DNA of 64,000 nt from Blattabacterium cuenoti (GTDB lineage: Bacteria; Bacteroidota; Bacteroidia; Flavobacteriales; Blattabacteriaceae): assembly GCF_014251955.1 (NCBI RefSeq), contig NZ_CP059203.1:361895-425894 (forward strand), read 5' to 3'. Both the position numbers and the translations under genes were made by a program. Of this stretch, positions 45,584-55,716 are shown piece after piece (the stretch's first letter is position 1; each line of letters starts with the position of its first letter). The notes under the pieces were generated by a model. It saw nothing but the letters and a program-made list of their open reading frames with translations, was not told where the DNA came from and did not search any database.

Positions 45584-45890
45584 TAGAATTTTTTTTTGAA
45601 TTTAAAAAATCAATTTTTTGATCTTCACTCAGTTGAATAATAACTTTCTTTATCTTATTAATTTTTCCATATAAAAGTCCTTTTTTAGTATATTTAGATT
45701 TATTTTTTTTCGGATAAATCATTGTTCTAACATTTTTTATTCTATTTACAGAAAAACCAAACATTTCACCAATTTTTTTTTTTATTTGGATTTTGTTCCA
45801 ATGAATAGGAACGGAAAAAGTATAACAATTTTCTTTCTCTTTAAAAAAAGAGGATTTATCTGTAACAAAAGGTTTAATCAAAAAAACCAT
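45573..45890 (-). CDS. rplW: 50S ribosomal protein L23
   Basis: Exit-site protein docking trigger factor. The core reads [51 protein letters not shown] (read in parts). 105 residues. More diverged than its neighbours, but position and the helix [18 protein letters not shown] secure it. It overlaps rplB by 11 bases and follows rplD by 10. Confidence 0.94.
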   Translation of the reverse strand: MVFLIKPFVTDKSSFFKEKENCYTFSVPIHWNKIQIKKKIGEMFGFSVNRIKNVRTMIYPKKNKSKYTKKGLLYGKINKIKKVIIQLSEDQKIDFLNSKKNSNVS

Positions 45891-45900
45891 AATTTTTTTA

Positions 45901-46542
45901 TTATTTTGAAAACTTCAAAAAATCATGTATTTTACTCATTGAATTTTCAGAAAAAATAATATATGAAGAATCTAATAATGAATAACTATTTAATTCATCT
46001 ATATTCAATAACTTAAAATTTTTCAAATTTCTAGATGATAAATATAAATTTTTATTTGATTTTCCAGTTATCATTAATAATTTTTTATTTTTTAATTGTA
46101 ATAAATTTAATATTTTCAAAATAAATTTAGTTTTTGGAGTTTCTAATTCGATATCTTCTATTATTTTTATTTTGTTTGTTTTTAATTTATATCCAATAAT
46201 ATATCTTCTTACTAATTTTTTAGTTAATTTATTTAATTTGAAAAAATAATGTTTTGGCCGTGGCCCAAAAACTCTCCCTCCTCCTCTAAATATGGGATTT
46301 TTAATATCCCCTTTTCTAGATCCTCCCGTTCCTTTTTGTCTATGCAACTTTCTTGTACTTCCAGATAATTCTCCTCTTTCTTTTGATTTATGTGTACCTT
46401 GACGTTGTGCAGATAAAAATCTTTTTATTTCTAAATAAACAGAATGATCATAAGAAAAATTTACAGTAGTAAAAATAGAATCATCTATTTTTACTTTTCT
46501 ATTTGTATTATTTCCTTTAATATCCAAAATTTTTAGTTCCAT
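45901..46542 (-). CDS. rplD: 50S ribosomal protein L4
   Basis: Tunnel-constriction protein and, in enterobacteria, regulator of the S10 operon. Seen: [64 protein letters not shown] (read in parts), which is the conserved tunnel loop region. 213 residues. Its ATG lies inside rplC, giving a 26-base overlap. Confidence 0.96.
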   Translation of the reverse strand: MELKILDIKGNNTNRKVKIDDSIFTTVNFSYDHSVYLEIKRFLSAQRQGTHKSKERGELSGSTRKLHRQKGTGGSRKGDIKNPIFRGGGRVFGPRPKHYFFKLNKLTKKLVRRYIIGYKLKTNKIKIIEDIELETPKTKFILKILNLLQLKNKKLLMITGKSNKNLYLSSRNLKNFKLLNIDELNSYSLLDSSYIIFSENSMSKIHDFLKFSK

Positions 46543-47164
46543 TTTTTTTATTTACCATTAAATATGAATTTTTATTACCTGGAACTGATCCTTTTAAAAT
46601 TAAAAGATTCTGATCTTTATCTATTTTTAAAATTTTTAAATTTTTAACAGTAACATTTTTCCCCCCCATTTTTCCAGCCATTTTTTGACCTTTAAAAACA
46701 CGTGAAGGATCAGATCCAGCTCCTATAGATCCAGGAGCTCTCAAACGATTATGTTGTCCATGACTTCTTTCTCCAACTCCTGAAAAATTATGCCTTTTAA
46801 CTACTCCTTGAAATCCTTTTCCCTTGGATATTCCTTTGATATCTACTAACTCCCCTTCTTTAAAAAAACTCGCATTTATTTGATCGCCTAATTTTAAATG
46901 ATAAAAAAAATCTCCTCTAAATTCTAATAACTTTTTTTTTGGAAAAACTCCCGCTTTTTCAAAATGACCTTGTAAAGGTTTAGTTGTTCTTTTTTTCTTT
47001 TTATCAATTATTCCTAATTGAACAGAATAATAACCGTCATTTTTTACAGTTTTTATTTGAACTACATAACATGGTCCTATTTTTATAATAGTACATGGAA
47101 TATTTTCTCCGTTTTTAGAGAAAAAACTTGTCATTCCAAGATTGATTCCTATTCCTCCAAACAT
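46517..47164 (-). CDS. rplC: 50S ribosomal protein L3
   Basis: Early-assembly protein reaching the peptidyl-transferase centre. Seen: [24 protein letters not shown] at the start, [72 protein letters not shown]. 215 residues. 4 bases after rpsJ and overlapping rplD by 26 bases. Confidence 0.97.
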   Translation of the reverse strand: MFGGIGINLGMTSFFSKNGENIPCTIIKIGPCYVVQIKTVKNDGYYSVQLGIIDKKKKRTTKPLQGHFEKAGVFPKKKLLEFRGDFFYHLKLGDQINASFFKEGELVDIKGISKGKGFQGVVKRHNFSGVGERSHGQHNRLRAPGSIGAGSDPSRVFKGQKMAGKMGGKNVTVKNLKILKIDKDQNLLILKGSVPGNKNSYLMVNKKNGTKNFGY

Positions 47165-47168
47165 TTTA

Positions 47169-47474
47169 TTATACTTTTATTTCTGCTTCTACACCACTAG
47201 GTAATTCTAATTTCATTAAAGCATCTACTGTTTTCGATGAAGCATTATGAATTTGCAAAAGTCTTTTGTGAGTGGGTAGTAAAAATTGTTCTCTTGATTT
47301 TTTGTTGACATGAGGAGAACGTAATACAGTAAATATTTTTTTTTCTGTAGGTAAAGGAACTGGTCCATTTAAAACGACTCCAGTTGGAAGTACAGAATTG
47401 ACAATTCTTTCTGCAGATTTATCTAACAAATTATAATCATAAGATTTTAATTTAATTTTTATATCATGACCCAT
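47169..47474 (-). CDS. rpsJ: 30S ribosomal protein S10
   Basis: Head protein, in other bacteria also an antitermination factor (NusE). Seen: [63 protein letters not shown] (read in parts) and [14 protein letters not shown]. 101 residues. First gene of the S10 cluster, 18 bases after fusA; there is no tuf gene in between. Confidence 0.97.
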   Translation of the reverse strand: MGHDIKIKLKSYDYNLLDKSAERIVNSVLPTGVVLNGPVPLPTEKKIFTVLRSPHVNKKSREQFLLPTHKRLLQIHNASSKTVDALMKLELPSGVEAEIKV

Positions 47475-47492
47475 AGAATATTGTATTTTTTA

Positions 47493-49640
47493 TTATTTTT
47501 TTGATTTTCTTTTATCATAGAATGAATTTTTTCCAATTTCCATAATAATATCATCTGTAATATTTACTGGAACTGGATCATAATGAGAAAATTCCATAAC
47601 AGAAGTTGCTCTTCCAGAAGAAAGAGTCCGCAATATAGTAACATATCCAAACATTTCTGATAAAGGAACTAAAGCTTGAACAATTTTGATATTATTGTTA
47701 TTACTACCACCACTACTACTACGACTAGTCATATTTTGAACAATTCCTCTTCTACGATTTAAATCTCCTATTATATCTCCCATATTTTCTTCTGGAAGAA
47801 TAACTTCTAATTTCATTATTGGTTCTAACAAAATAGGTTTAGCTTTTTTTGCGGCTTCTTTAAAACCAATTTTTCCTACTATTTCAAAAGATAATTGATC
47901 AGAATCTACAGGGTGATAAGAACCATCTAGAATGGTAATTCTAGCACTATCTATTTCATATCCAGATAAAGGACCTATTTTCATCATTTCTTTACATCCT
48001 TTTTCTATAGAAGGAATAAATTCTTTAGGAATATTTCCTCCTTTTATCTTATTAATAAATTCTAATCCCATATTCTTCTCTCCTGGTTCTAATCTAAAAA
48101 ATATATCTGCAAATTTTCCCCTTCCTCCTGTTTGTTTTTTATAAATTTCTCTATGTTCCACTGAATCTGTTAATGCTTCTTTGTATTCCACTTGCGGTTT
48201 CCCTTGATTAACTTCAACTTTAAATTCTCTTTTCATACGATCCACAATAATTTCCAAATGTAATTCTCCCATTCCAGAAATAATAGTTTGACCGGTATAA
48301 TTATCTGTTCGAACTTGAAAAGTAGGATCTTCTTCCATAAGTTTAGATAAAGCCAAACTCATTTTGTCTATATCTGATTTAAACTTTGGTTCTATAGCCA
48401 CCCCTATTACTGGTTCAGGAAAAGAGATATTTTCTAATAATATTGGAAATTTTTCATCACATAATGTATCTCCTGTTTTAATATCTTTAAATCCTACTAT
48501 AGCTGCAATATCTCCAGCTCCTATTTCTGAAATAGGATTTTGTTTATTAGCATGCATTTGATATATTCTAGAAATACGTTCTTTATTTCCTGATCTAGAA
48601 TTAAAACTGTATGATCCTGCATTTATTTTTCCAGAATAAACTCTAAAAAATGCTAAACGTCCTACAAAAGGATCACTAGAGATTTTAAAAGCTAAAGCTG
48701 AAAATGGTTCTTTCTCACTAGGTTTCCTTGTAACTTTCATTTGATTAATAGGATTTACACCTACAATATCTTTAACTTCAATAGGAGAAGGTAAATAACG
48801 ACAAATAGCATCTAACATTACTTGTACTCCTTTATTTTTAAAAGAAGAACCGCATAAAATAGGAATAACTTTCATGTTTATTGTATTTTTATGTAAAGAA
48901 GAAATTATATCCTCTTCAGAAAGAGAAGAATTCTCACATAAAAATTTTTCCATAATTGTATCATCATGTTCAGATAATGACTCAATCAACTGATAATGAT
49001 AATCATTTACCATTTTTTTCATTCCAGATGGAACAGGAACTTCCTGGTATGTCATTCCATAATTATTATCATCCCATACAATCGCTTTATTAGAGATCAA
49101 ATCCACTACTCCTATAAAATTTTCTCCAGAACCAATAATAGGGATCTGCAATGGGACAGAATTTGCCCCCAACATTTTTTTAATTTGTAAACAAACATTC
49201 AAAAAATCAGCTCCTTGTCTATCCATTTTATTTACAAATGCAATTCTAGGAATATGATATTTATCTGCTTGTCTCCAGACTGTTTCCGATTGAGGTTCAA
49301 CTCCATCTACTGCGCTAAATAAAACAACCATTCCATCTAAGATTCTCATAGATCTTTCTACTTCCACTGTAAAATCAACATGCCCTGGAGTATCAATAAT
49401 ATTAATTTGATATTTTTTATTTTTATATGTCCATTCGCAACATGTTGCCGCTGATGTAATAGTAATTCCACGTTCTTGTTCTTGTAACATCCAATCCATT
49501 GTCGCCGCTCCATCATGAACTTCTCCTATTTTATGATTAATTCCCGTGTAAAATAAAATTCTCTCCGTGGTAGTAGTCTTTCCTGCATCAATATGCGCTG
49601 CGATTCCAATATTTCTTGTATATCTTAAATCTTTTGCCAT
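47493..49640 (-). CDS. fusA: Elongation factor G
   Basis: Translocation GTPase. G1 motif [15 protein letters not shown] at residues 15-29, G2 around [11 protein letters not shown]3 DTPGHVDF, G4 NKMD. Domains II to V follow, with [18 protein letters not shown] and [17 protein letters not shown] block ([19 protein letters not shown]). 715 residues. An insertion of serine, glycine and asparagine ([12 protein letters not shown]) in domain V is encoded by a trinucleotide tract (47691-47728) where other EF-Gs have a short turn. Followed by the S10 cluster and preceded by rpsG and rpsL, the usual str order without tuf. Confidence 0.98.
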   Translation of the reverse strand: MAKDLRYTRNIGIAAHIDAGKTTTTERILFYTGINHKIGEVHDGAATMDWMLQEQERGITITSAATCCEWTYKNKKYQINIIDTPGHVDFTVEVERSMRILDGMVVLFSAVDGVEPQSETVWRQADKYHIPRIAFVNKMDRQGADFLNVCLQIKKMLGANSVPLQIPIIGSGENFIGVVDLISNKAIVWDDNNYGMTYQEVPVPSGMKKMVNDYHYQLIESLSEHDDTIMEKFLCENSSLSEEDIISSLHKNTINMKVIPILCGSSFKNKGVQVMLDAICRYLPSPIEVKDIVGVNPINQMKVTRKPSEKEPFSALAFKISSDPFVGRLAFFRVYSGKINAGSYSFNSRSGNKERISRIYQMHANKQNPISEIGAGDIAAIVGFKDIKTGDTLCDEKFPILLENISFPEPVIGVAIEPKFKSDIDKMSLALSKLMEEDPTFQVRTDNYTGQTIISGMGELHLEIIVDRMKREFKVEVNQGKPQVEYKEALTDSVEHREIYKKQTGGRGKFADIFFRLEPGEKNMGLEFINKIKGGNIPKEFIPSIEKGCKEMMKIGPLSGYEIDSARITILDGSYHPVDSDQLSFEIVGKIGFKEAAKKAKPILLEPIMKLEVILPEENMGDIIGDLNRRRGIVQNMTSRSSSGGSNNNNIKIVQALVPLSEMFGYVTILRTLSSGRATSVMEFSHYDPVPVNITDDIIMEIGKNSFYDKRKSKK
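47691..47728 (-). repeat. Trinucleotide tract inside fusA
   Basis: A run of AGT/GGT/AAT-type codons (minus strand; ACT and ATT units on the plus strand) coding the [10 protein letters not shown] insertion in domain V of EF-G. In frame and tolerated, since it lies in a surface turn. Confidence 0.6.
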
Positions 49641-49656
49641 TATACTACTAGATTAA

Positions 49657-50136
49657 TTAAAATCTAAAATGCGAAAATGCTTTGTTAGCTTCAGCCATTT
49701 TATGAATATTTTCTTTTCTTTTAATCGCTTCTCCTTGTTCTTTAAAAGCATCCAACGTTTCATTAGCTAATTTATGAGCCATAGTTTTCTCATTTCTAAT
49801 AGAAGCACAAGATATAAGTAATTTCATTGCTTTTGTTATTTTGCTATTAGATGAAATAGGAATAGGAACTTGTATATTAGATCCTCCCATACGACGATTT
49901 CTAACCTCTACATGAGGCATTATATTTTTTAATCCTTCTTTCCATATTTCTAATGCAGATTTTTCTTCTTTTTCTTCTTTAATTTGTTCTATTTTTTTTA
50001 TAGCATCATAAAATATTTTATATGCTAAATTTTTTTTTCCATTTTTCATTAAATGATTAACAAAACGTGTCACTAAAGGGTCATTAAATTTTGGATCAGG
50101 AAAATATATATTTCTTTTTTTTTTAACTTTTCTCAT
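49657..50136 (-). CDS. rpsG: 30S ribosomal protein S7
   Basis: Organiser of the 30S head, at the E site. Seen: DPKFNDPLVTRFVNHLMKNGKKNLAYKIFYDA, then NIMPHVEVRNRRMGGSNIQVPIPIS and MAHKLANETLDAFKEQGEAIKRKENIHKMAEANKAFSHFRF (read in parts). 159 residues, with an extra EEKEEK stretch in the middle helix loop. 16 bases before fusA. Confidence 0.97.
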   Translation of the reverse strand: MRKVKKKRNIYFPDPKFNDPLVTRFVNHLMKNGKKNLAYKIFYDAIKKIEQIKEEKEEKSALEIWKEGLKNIMPHVEVRNRRMGGSNIQVPIPISSNSKITKAMKLLISCASIRNEKTMAHKLANETLDAFKEQGEAIKRKENIHKMAEANKAFSHFRF

Positions 50137-50180
50137 TGTTATAAAATAATAAGTTGTTTTTTATTATTTCTAATCATTAT

Positions 50181-50555
50181 TTATTTTTTGGAAACCTTAG
50201 CCCCATATTTACTTCTACTTTTTTTTCTTCCATTTACTCCAGCTGTATCACGAGCTCCTCGTACTATTTTATATTTGACTCCAGGTAAATCTTTTACTCT
50301 TCCACCTTTCACTAATACTATAGAATGTTCTTGAAGATTATGACCTTCCCCAGTTATATAACTAATAACTTCTTTTCCATTTGTAAAACGAACACGAGCC
50401 ACTTTACGCATAGCAGAATTAGGTTTTTTTGGGGTAGTGGTATATACACGCGTACAAACACCTCTCTTTTGAGGACAGAATCCTAATGCTATGGATTTTC
50501 TTTTTTTAGAAACAGATGTTCTTCCTTTTCTAATTAATTGTTGAATAGTAGGCAT
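50181..50555 (-). CDS. rpsL: 30S ribosomal protein S12
   Basis: Decoding-centre protein. Seen: [41 protein letters not shown] with the streptomycin-related lysine, [28 protein letters not shown]. 124 residues. The PKKPNS lysine is the wild-type streptomycin-sensitive form. 34 bases after map. Confidence 0.98.
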   Translation of the reverse strand: MPTIQQLIRKGRTSVSKKRKSIALGFCPQKRGVCTRVYTTTPKKPNSAMRKVARVRFTNGKEVISYITGEGHNLQEHSIVLVKGGRVKDLPGVKYKIVRGARDTAGVNGRKKSRSKYGAKVSKK

Positions 50556-50589
50556 TTTATTTCTTTATTATTTAGAAAAAACAATATAA

Positions 50590-51408
50590 TTATATATAAA
50601 TTTTTTCATTTTGAAAGGGTTCTTCTTCCAAAGATTGAATTTTAAGTTCTTTGTAAATATAACGAAAAGTAGAAAGTAAACATGGAAATCCATCTACAAT
50701 AGCTACATTATGCTCAAAATGAGAAGATAGATTTTTATCCAATGTAGTTACTGTCCATCCATCTTTATGAAAAAAAACTTCTGGAGATCCTTTATTTACC
50801 ATAGGTTCTATAGAAAGAACAATTCCTTCTTGAAATTTTAAACCTTTTCCTTTTTCTCCAAAATTTGGAATTTGTGGATCTTCATGCATTTTTTTTCCCA
50901 ACCCATGCCCTACAAGATCTTTCACTATACTATATCCATGATTTTCTATATAAGATTGTATAGAAAATCCAATATCTCCAACATAATTTCCATATTTGCA
51001 TTTAGATACTCCAATATATAAAGATTTTTTAGAATAGTCAAGAAATTTTTTTACACTTTTTGAGATCTCTCCTACTTCAAAAGTATAAGCATGTTCTCCA
51101 TAAAAACCATTCATATATACTCCACAATCTATAGATAATATATCTCCTTCAGATAAAGGATCTCTATTAGGAATTCCATGTACTACTTGATAATTAGGAG
51201 AAACGCATAGAGTATTTGGAAAATCATATAACCCCAAAAAAGCCGGAGTTCCACCATGATCTCTTATATAATCTTCAGCAAGTCTATCTAAATAAAGTGT
51301 ATTAACTCCAGGTTTTACTTCTTTAGATAACATTCCTAATGTTTTCGATGCTAAAAATGCACTTTTTTTTATCAGAATGATTTCTTCAATAGTTTTTAAA
51401 TGAATCAT
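50590..51408 (-). CDS. map: Methionine aminopeptidase type I (metal-ligand substitution)
   Basis: Removes the initiator methionine cotranslationally. The pita-bread fold is intact: HGIPNRDPLSEGDILSIDCGV, GHGLGKKMHEDPQIPNF, EGIVLSIEPMV and HFEHNVAIV. Ligands by family: D94 (SIDCG), then normally Asp in GD, histidine in GHGLG, glutamate in IEP and glutamate in FEHN. Here the second ligand position reads G-E105 (FYGEHAYTF; codon GAA) instead of Asp. Glutamate could still bind metal, but activity may differ. 272 residues, with an acidic tail past the usual end. It sits between gpmI and rpsL on the minus strand. Confidence 0.93.
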   Translation of the reverse strand: MIHLKTIEEIILIKKSAFLASKTLGMLSKEVKPGVNTLYLDRLAEDYIRDHGGTPAFLGLYDFPNTLCVSPNYQVVHGIPNRDPLSEGDILSIDCGVYMNGFYGEHAYTFEVGEISKSVKKFLDYSKKSLYIGVSKCKYGNYVGDIGFSIQSYIENHGYSIVKDLVGHGLGKKMHEDPQIPNFGEKGKGLKFQEGIVLSIEPMVNKGSPEVFFHKDGWTVTTLDKNLSSHFEHNVAIVDGFPCLLSTFRYIYKELKIQSLEEEPFQNEKIYI

Positions 51409-51432
51409 TCTACAGTTTTTTATTATTTATTA

Positions 51433-52962
51433 TTAATTAATAATAGAATTTCCAGTCATATTGTTAGGTTTAGGTAAATTCATTAATTGAAGAATAGTAG
51501 GAGATACATCTGACAAAATAGCTTTTTCTTTCAGAATATTTTTTTTGTTTTTAAATGCATTGTCTATAAGAATAAAAGGAACTAAAGAATTTGTATGAGA
51601 TGTGTTAGGACTCCCATCAGAATTTATCATATAATCTGCATTTCCATGATCTCCAACTATGAGAACTGTATACAAATTTTTTATAGCTTCTTTAGAACAA
51701 ATTTTAACGCATTCATCAACAAATTCACAAGCTTTTATGGTTTCTCTCATTTTTCCAGTATGTCCTACCATATCCGGATTAGCAAAATTTAAACAAATAA
51801 AATCTGCTTCTTTTTTTCTTATTCTTGGAAGAATTTGATTTACAATTATTTTTGCACTCATTTCAGGTTTTAAATCATAAGTAGAAACTTTGGGAGATTG
51901 ACATAAAATTCTAGTTTCTCTATCAAAAGGAGTTTCACGGCCTCCTGAAAAAAAGAAAGTAACATGTGGATATTTTTCTGTTTCAGCAATACGAATTTGT
52001 TTTTTCCCTTCTTTTTCTAATATTTCTCCTAAAGTATTTGATAAATTTTTTTTTTCAAAAAGAACATAAACATTTTTATATTTATGATTATAACAAGTCA
52101 TAGTAACATAATATAAATCTAATTTTTTTTCTATTATATTATTATAATTTGTTAAATATTCTGTAATTTGTCTAGATCTATCTGAACGAAAATTAAAACA
52201 GAAAACAACATCTCCTTTTTCTATTCTAGAAATAGGATTTCCAAAAGAATCAACAACTATTAAAGGAAGTAAAAATTCATCTGTTATCTTTTTCTTATAA
52301 GATTCTTCTATTGATTGAATTATATTATTAGTATAAATTCCTTTTGAATGAACCATAGCATCATATGCTATTTTAGTTCTTTCCCATCTTTTATCACGAT
52401 CCATAGAATAATACCTTCCAACAACAGAAGATAACTGTCCAACAGATTGATTCATTATATCCAAAAGATTTTTAACATAAAAAATTCCATTTCTTGGAGA
52501 AGTATCACGTCCATCTGTAAATGCATGAATAAAAACATTTTTTATTTTTTTACTATGTGCTATTTTTAACAAATAAAAAAGATGATTTATATGTGAATGA
52601 ACTCCTCCATTAGATAATAAACCAATAAAATGAATTTTTTTTTCATAAGAGAGAACGTAATCAAAAATAGAACAAACTTTTTTCTTGAAAATTCCTTTTT
52701 CAATCGAATTATTTATTTCTTCTAAACTTTGAACAACTTTTCGTCCAGATCCTAAATTAATATGACCAACTTCTGAATTTCCCATTTGTCCTTCTGGAAG
52801 TCCCACAAGAAATCCAGAAGCATGTAATTTACTAAAAGGATAATTGAAACAACAAAAATCAATAAAAGGAGTATATGCTTGATAAATAGCAGAACTTTTT
52901 TTATTAGAATTAGAAGTAATTCCCCATCCATCCAATATAATTAATATTAATCTTTTCTTCAT
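51433..52962 (-). CDS. gpmI: 2,3-Bisphosphoglycerate-independent phosphoglycerate mutase
   Basis: Alkaline-phosphatase-fold enzyme converting 3- to 2-phosphoglycerate with two Mn ions; it links pgk and eno. From MKKRLILIILDGWG at 52962 (an upstream ATG adds MFMN). Metal ligand aspartate in LDGWG near residue 11; the phosphoserine is in MGNSEVGHINLGSGR. HAFTDGRDTSP, FNFRSDRSRQ, NFANPDMVGHTG and LIVGDHGNAD complete the ligand set. 509 residues, normal. Upstream lies a 121-base spacer before tsf ends. Confidence 0.96.
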   Translation of the reverse strand: MKKRLILIILDGWGITSNSNKKSSAIYQAYTPFIDFCCFNYPFSKLHASGFLVGLPEGQMGNSEVGHINLGSGRKVVQSLEEINNSIEKGIFKKKVCSIFDYVLSYEKKIHFIGLLSNGGVHSHINHLFYLLKIAHSKKIKNVFIHAFTDGRDTSPRNGIFYVKNLLDIMNQSVGQLSSVVGRYYSMDRDKRWERTKIAYDAMVHSKGIYTNNIIQSIEESYKKKITDEFLLPLIVVDSFGNPISRIEKGDVVFCFNFRSDRSRQITEYLTNYNNIIEKKLDLYYVTMTCYNHKYKNVYVLFEKKNLSNTLGEILEKEGKKQIRIAETEKYPHVTFFFSGGRETPFDRETRILCQSPKVSTYDLKPEMSAKIIVNQILPRIRKKEADFICLNFANPDMVGHTGKMRETIKACEFVDECVKICSKEAIKNLYTVLIVGDHGNADYMINSDGSPNTSHTNSLVPFILIDNAFKNKKNILKEKAILSDVSPTILQLMNLPKPNNMTGNSIIN

Positions 52963-53083
52963 ATTCATAAACATAAAAGTATAAACCTAAGCGTGTAGGA
53001 TAAAAAATAAAATTAAGAATAATAAAATTAAATTTTTAATTTTTAATCATAAAAAAAATAGATTCATTTCACATTCATATCTT

Positions 53084-53914
53084 TCATTCATCTGAAAGAG
53101 TTACTCTTTTGTAAAGAGTAATTTTTAAATTTTTGTTGTATTGATTAATATATTCTTGAATAGTAATTTTATTATTTTTTATAAATTTCTGATGAATCAG
53201 TGTATTTTCTAATATAAATTTTCTAATTTTTCCTTTAATTATTTTTTCAAAAGTTACAGTATCTATTTTTTTTTCATTTTCTATTTGAGATCGAATAATC
53301 TCAACTTCTTTTTTTAGAATAAAATCTGGAATTCTATTTTCATCTATAGCTATTGGATTCATAGCGGTTATATGCATAGCTATATCTTTTGCAATAGAAT
53401 TGTTAATTCCTTTTTTGGAAGAAAAACCAACTAAAGTTGCGATTTTATTATTGGTATGAGTGTAATTTATGACAAAAGGAGAATCAACCCTTTCAAAAAT
53501 TTTTAATTCCAATATTTCTCCTACAACACTTATTTTTTCATATATCATATCCTTAACGTTCCTTTTATTAAGAAAACTGGATAAAAATTCTTGTTTATTA
53601 TTACATGATAATGAATGATTTGATAACTGTTTCAAAAAATCTAAAAAAACAGAACTCTTAGAAAGAAAATCTGTTTCGCATTTTAATCCTATAATTGTCC
53701 CAAAACTATTATCTGTACTGATAGAAGAAAAAACACCTCCTTCTTTTCTTTCAAAAGAAGAACGATTTATTGCTATTTTTTTTCCTCTTTTTCTTAAAAA
53801 ATTTATAGCATCATCAAAATTTCCATTTGTCTCTATTAAAGCTTTCTTACACTCCATAATTCCAACTCCAGTTCTTTTTCTCAGTTTCAATATTTTACTA
53901 GAAGAAACTCTCAT
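53084..53914 (-). CDS. tsf: Elongation factor Ts
   Basis: Nucleotide exchange factor for EF-Tu. The amino-terminal UBA-like domain LRKRTGVGIMECKKALIETNGNFDDAINFLRKRG is diagnostic, with the TGVG(I/M)M motif contacting EF-Tu. The dimer-like core has GGVFSSISTDNSFGTIIGLKCETDFLSK, and HITAMNPIAID marks the second core half. 276 residues. It is 6 bases after rpsB, the usual rpsB-tsf pair. Confidence 0.96.
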   Translation of the reverse strand: MRVSSSKILKLRKRTGVGIMECKKALIETNGNFDDAINFLRKRGKKIAINRSSFERKEGGVFSSISTDNSFGTIIGLKCETDFLSKSSVFLDFLKQLSNHSLSCNNKQEFLSSFLNKRNVKDMIYEKISVVGEILELKIFERVDSPFVINYTHTNNKIATLVGFSSKKGINNSIAKDIAMHITAMNPIAIDENRIPDFILKKEVEIIRSQIENEKKIDTVTFEKIIKGKIRKFILENTLIHQKFIKNNKITIQEYINQYNKNLKITLYKRVTLSDE

Positions 53915-53920
53915 AATTTT

Positions 53921-54649
53921 TTATGAATTATTTTTTATACTTCTTTCTTCGCGTTCTTTCTTCATTGCTGCAATACCTTGTTGTATTGATTCCGTAATAA
54001 ATTGCAAAATTGCATTAATAGATTTAGAAGAATCATCATTAGATGGAATAGGAAATTTTATTTCATTTGGATTTGTATTAGTATCTACCATTGCAAAAAC
54101 AGGAATATTCAATTTGATAGCTTCAGATAAAGCTATTTTCTCTTTATATGGATCCACCAAAAAAACTCCACCTGGAAGGTGATTCATAGAAGAAATACTT
54201 CCCAAATTTTTATACAATTTTTCATATAATCTATTAATCAATAATCTTTCTTTTTTAGATAATGTATTAAATGTTCCATTTTTTTTCATTTTTTCTATAT
54301 TATTCATTTTTTTTACAGATTTACGAATAGTAGTAAAATTTGTTAATAAACCACCTAACCATCTTTCTGTTACACAAGGCATGTTTACTTTTTTCGCATG
54401 AAAAAAAATTTTTTCTCTTGCCTGAGCTTTTGTTCCAACTAATAAAATTTTTCTTCCAAGAGATACAATTTTTTTGATACCATTGCAAGCTTCTTTTAAT
54501 TTTATTATTGTTTTTGACAAATCTATAATATGAATTCCCCCTTTTTTCATGAAAATAAAAGGACGCATATTTGGATTCCATTTTCGTGAAATATGTCCAA
54601 AATGAACTCCCGCTTTTAGCAAATCTTGAGTATTAACTTTTATTTCCAT
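53921..54649 (-). CDS. rpsB: 30S ribosomal protein S2
   Basis: Binds late to the 30S subunit and bridges to S1. Seen: LLKAGVHFGHISRKWNPNMRPFIFMKKGGIHIIDLSKT, CVTERWLGGLLTNFTTIRKS near residues 92-111, and FAMVDTNTNPNEIKFPIPSNDDSSKSI. 242 residues with a charged tail. 37 bases after rpsI. Confidence 0.97.
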   Translation of the reverse strand: MEIKVNTQDLLKAGVHFGHISRKWNPNMRPFIFMKKGGIHIIDLSKTIIKLKEACNGIKKIVSLGRKILLVGTKAQAREKIFFHAKKVNMPCVTERWLGGLLTNFTTIRKSVKKMNNIEKMKKNGTFNTLSKKERLLINRLYEKLYKNLGSISSMNHLPGGVFLVDPYKEKIALSEAIKLNIPVFAMVDTNTNPNEIKFPIPSNDDSSKSINAILQFITESIQQGIAAMKKEREERSIKNNS

Positions 54650-54686
54650 TTTTAAATTTTTTAATCAATCAGTTTTTTTTTATTCA

Positions 54687-55070
54687 CTAACGTTTTGAAA
54701 ATTGATATTTTTTTCTTGCTTTTTTTTGACCAAATTTTTTTCTTTCTACTTCTCTAGAATCACGTGTTAATAATCCATTAGATTTTAATATACTTCTATT
54801 TTTTTTTAAGTCTAATTTGCAAAGAGCACGAGATATTGCAAGACGAATAGCTTCCGCTTGACCATTAAATCCTCCTCCATTCACTTTAATATGAATATCA
54901 AATTGATTCATTTGATTCACTATTTTAAGAGGATATAAAATTTTATTATAAATATTTTTTGAAAAATACTGACAGTACTTTTGAGAATTTATTAGAATAA
55001 CTCCGGTTCCGTTTTTCAAATATACACGTGCAAGAGATCTTTTTCTTCTTCCTATTGAATGAATAACCAT
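54687..55070 (-). CDS. rpsI: 30S ribosomal protein S9
   Basis: Its carboxy-terminal tail reaches the P-site tRNA. Seen: IGRRKRSLARVYLKNGTG, VNGGGFNGQAEAIRLAISRALCKLD, LLTRDSREVERKKFGQKKARKKYQFSKR, ending in the expected KR. 127 residues. 11 bases after rplM. Confidence 0.97.
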   Translation of the reverse strand: MVIHSIGRRKRSLARVYLKNGTGVILINSQKYCQYFSKNIYNKILYPLKIVNQMNQFDIHIKVNGGGFNGQAEAIRLAISRALCKLDLKKNRSILKSNGLLTRDSREVERKKFGQKKARKKYQFSKR

Positions 55071-55081
55071 CTACTAATTAA

Positions 55082-55531
55082 TTAAGTTTTTATTATAATA
55101 TTTTGTATGGGATTTTGAGATTGATGTTTATGTTGATCTTCATGATAAACATGAAGATTTTTTATAATTTTTCTTCCCAAACGATTTTTAGGAAGCATTC
55201 CCTTTACTGCTTTATATATCAATTTTCTAGAATCCTGATTAAAAAGATTTTTAACAGATATTATTTTTTTCCCCCCTGGAAATCCAGTATGACGGATATA
55301 TTTTTTATGATTCCACTTTTTTCCAGAAAGTTTAATTTTTTTAGAATTAATAACAATAACATGATCTCCGCAATCCAAATGTGGTGAAAAATTAGATTTA
55401 TGTTTTCCTCTAATTTTTGAAGCTACTTCAGAAGAAAATCTACCAAGATTTTGATTTTTTGCATCCATTATAATCCACATTTTAGGAGAATTCTTTTTTT
55501 TAAAAATAGTCTTAAAGCTTAATGGTTCCAT
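55082..55531 (-). CDS. rplM: 50S ribosomal protein L13
   Basis: Early 23S rRNA-binding protein. Seen: WIIMDAKNQNLGRFSSEVASKIRGKHKSNFSPHLDCGDHVIVINSKKIKLSGKKW (read in parts), RHTGFPGGKK, AVKGMLPKNRLGRKIIKNLHVY. 149 residues. First gene of rplM-rpsI-rpsB-tsf; its promoter lies in the spacer 55532-55716 shared with dnaK. Confidence 0.97.
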   Translation of the reverse strand: MEPLSFKTIFKKKNSPKMWIIMDAKNQNLGRFSSEVASKIRGKHKSNFSPHLDCGDHVIVINSKKIKLSGKKWNHKKYIRHTGFPGGKKIISVKNLFNQDSRKLIYKAVKGMLPKNRLGRKIIKNLHVYHEDQHKHQSQNPIQNIIIKT

Positions 55532-55577
55532 TATTTTTTCTCGTAATATAAAGAATTTTAAAAAAAAATGGAAAATA

Positions 55578-55592
55578 ATGACTTTTTGTCAT
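55578..55592. promoter_or_regulatory. Small inverted repeat in the rplM-dnaK divergent spacer
   Basis: ATGAC, five T, GTCAT: a perfect 5-bp inverted repeat 47-61 bases upstream of rplM and about 125 bases upstream of dnaK. It could be an operator or a 5' mRNA hairpin of rplM. No match to the CIRCE heat-shock element (9-bp arms) is seen. Confidence 0.25.
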
Positions 55593-55716
55593 AAAAAAAC
55601 CAAGCATTTTTTTTCCTACATCAGGATAATAATTTTATATTGTCATATCTAATACTTAGATTTTCATTATGGCATAATGATTGGATATTAATTAATGAAA
55701 AAAAACGTGTAATAAA

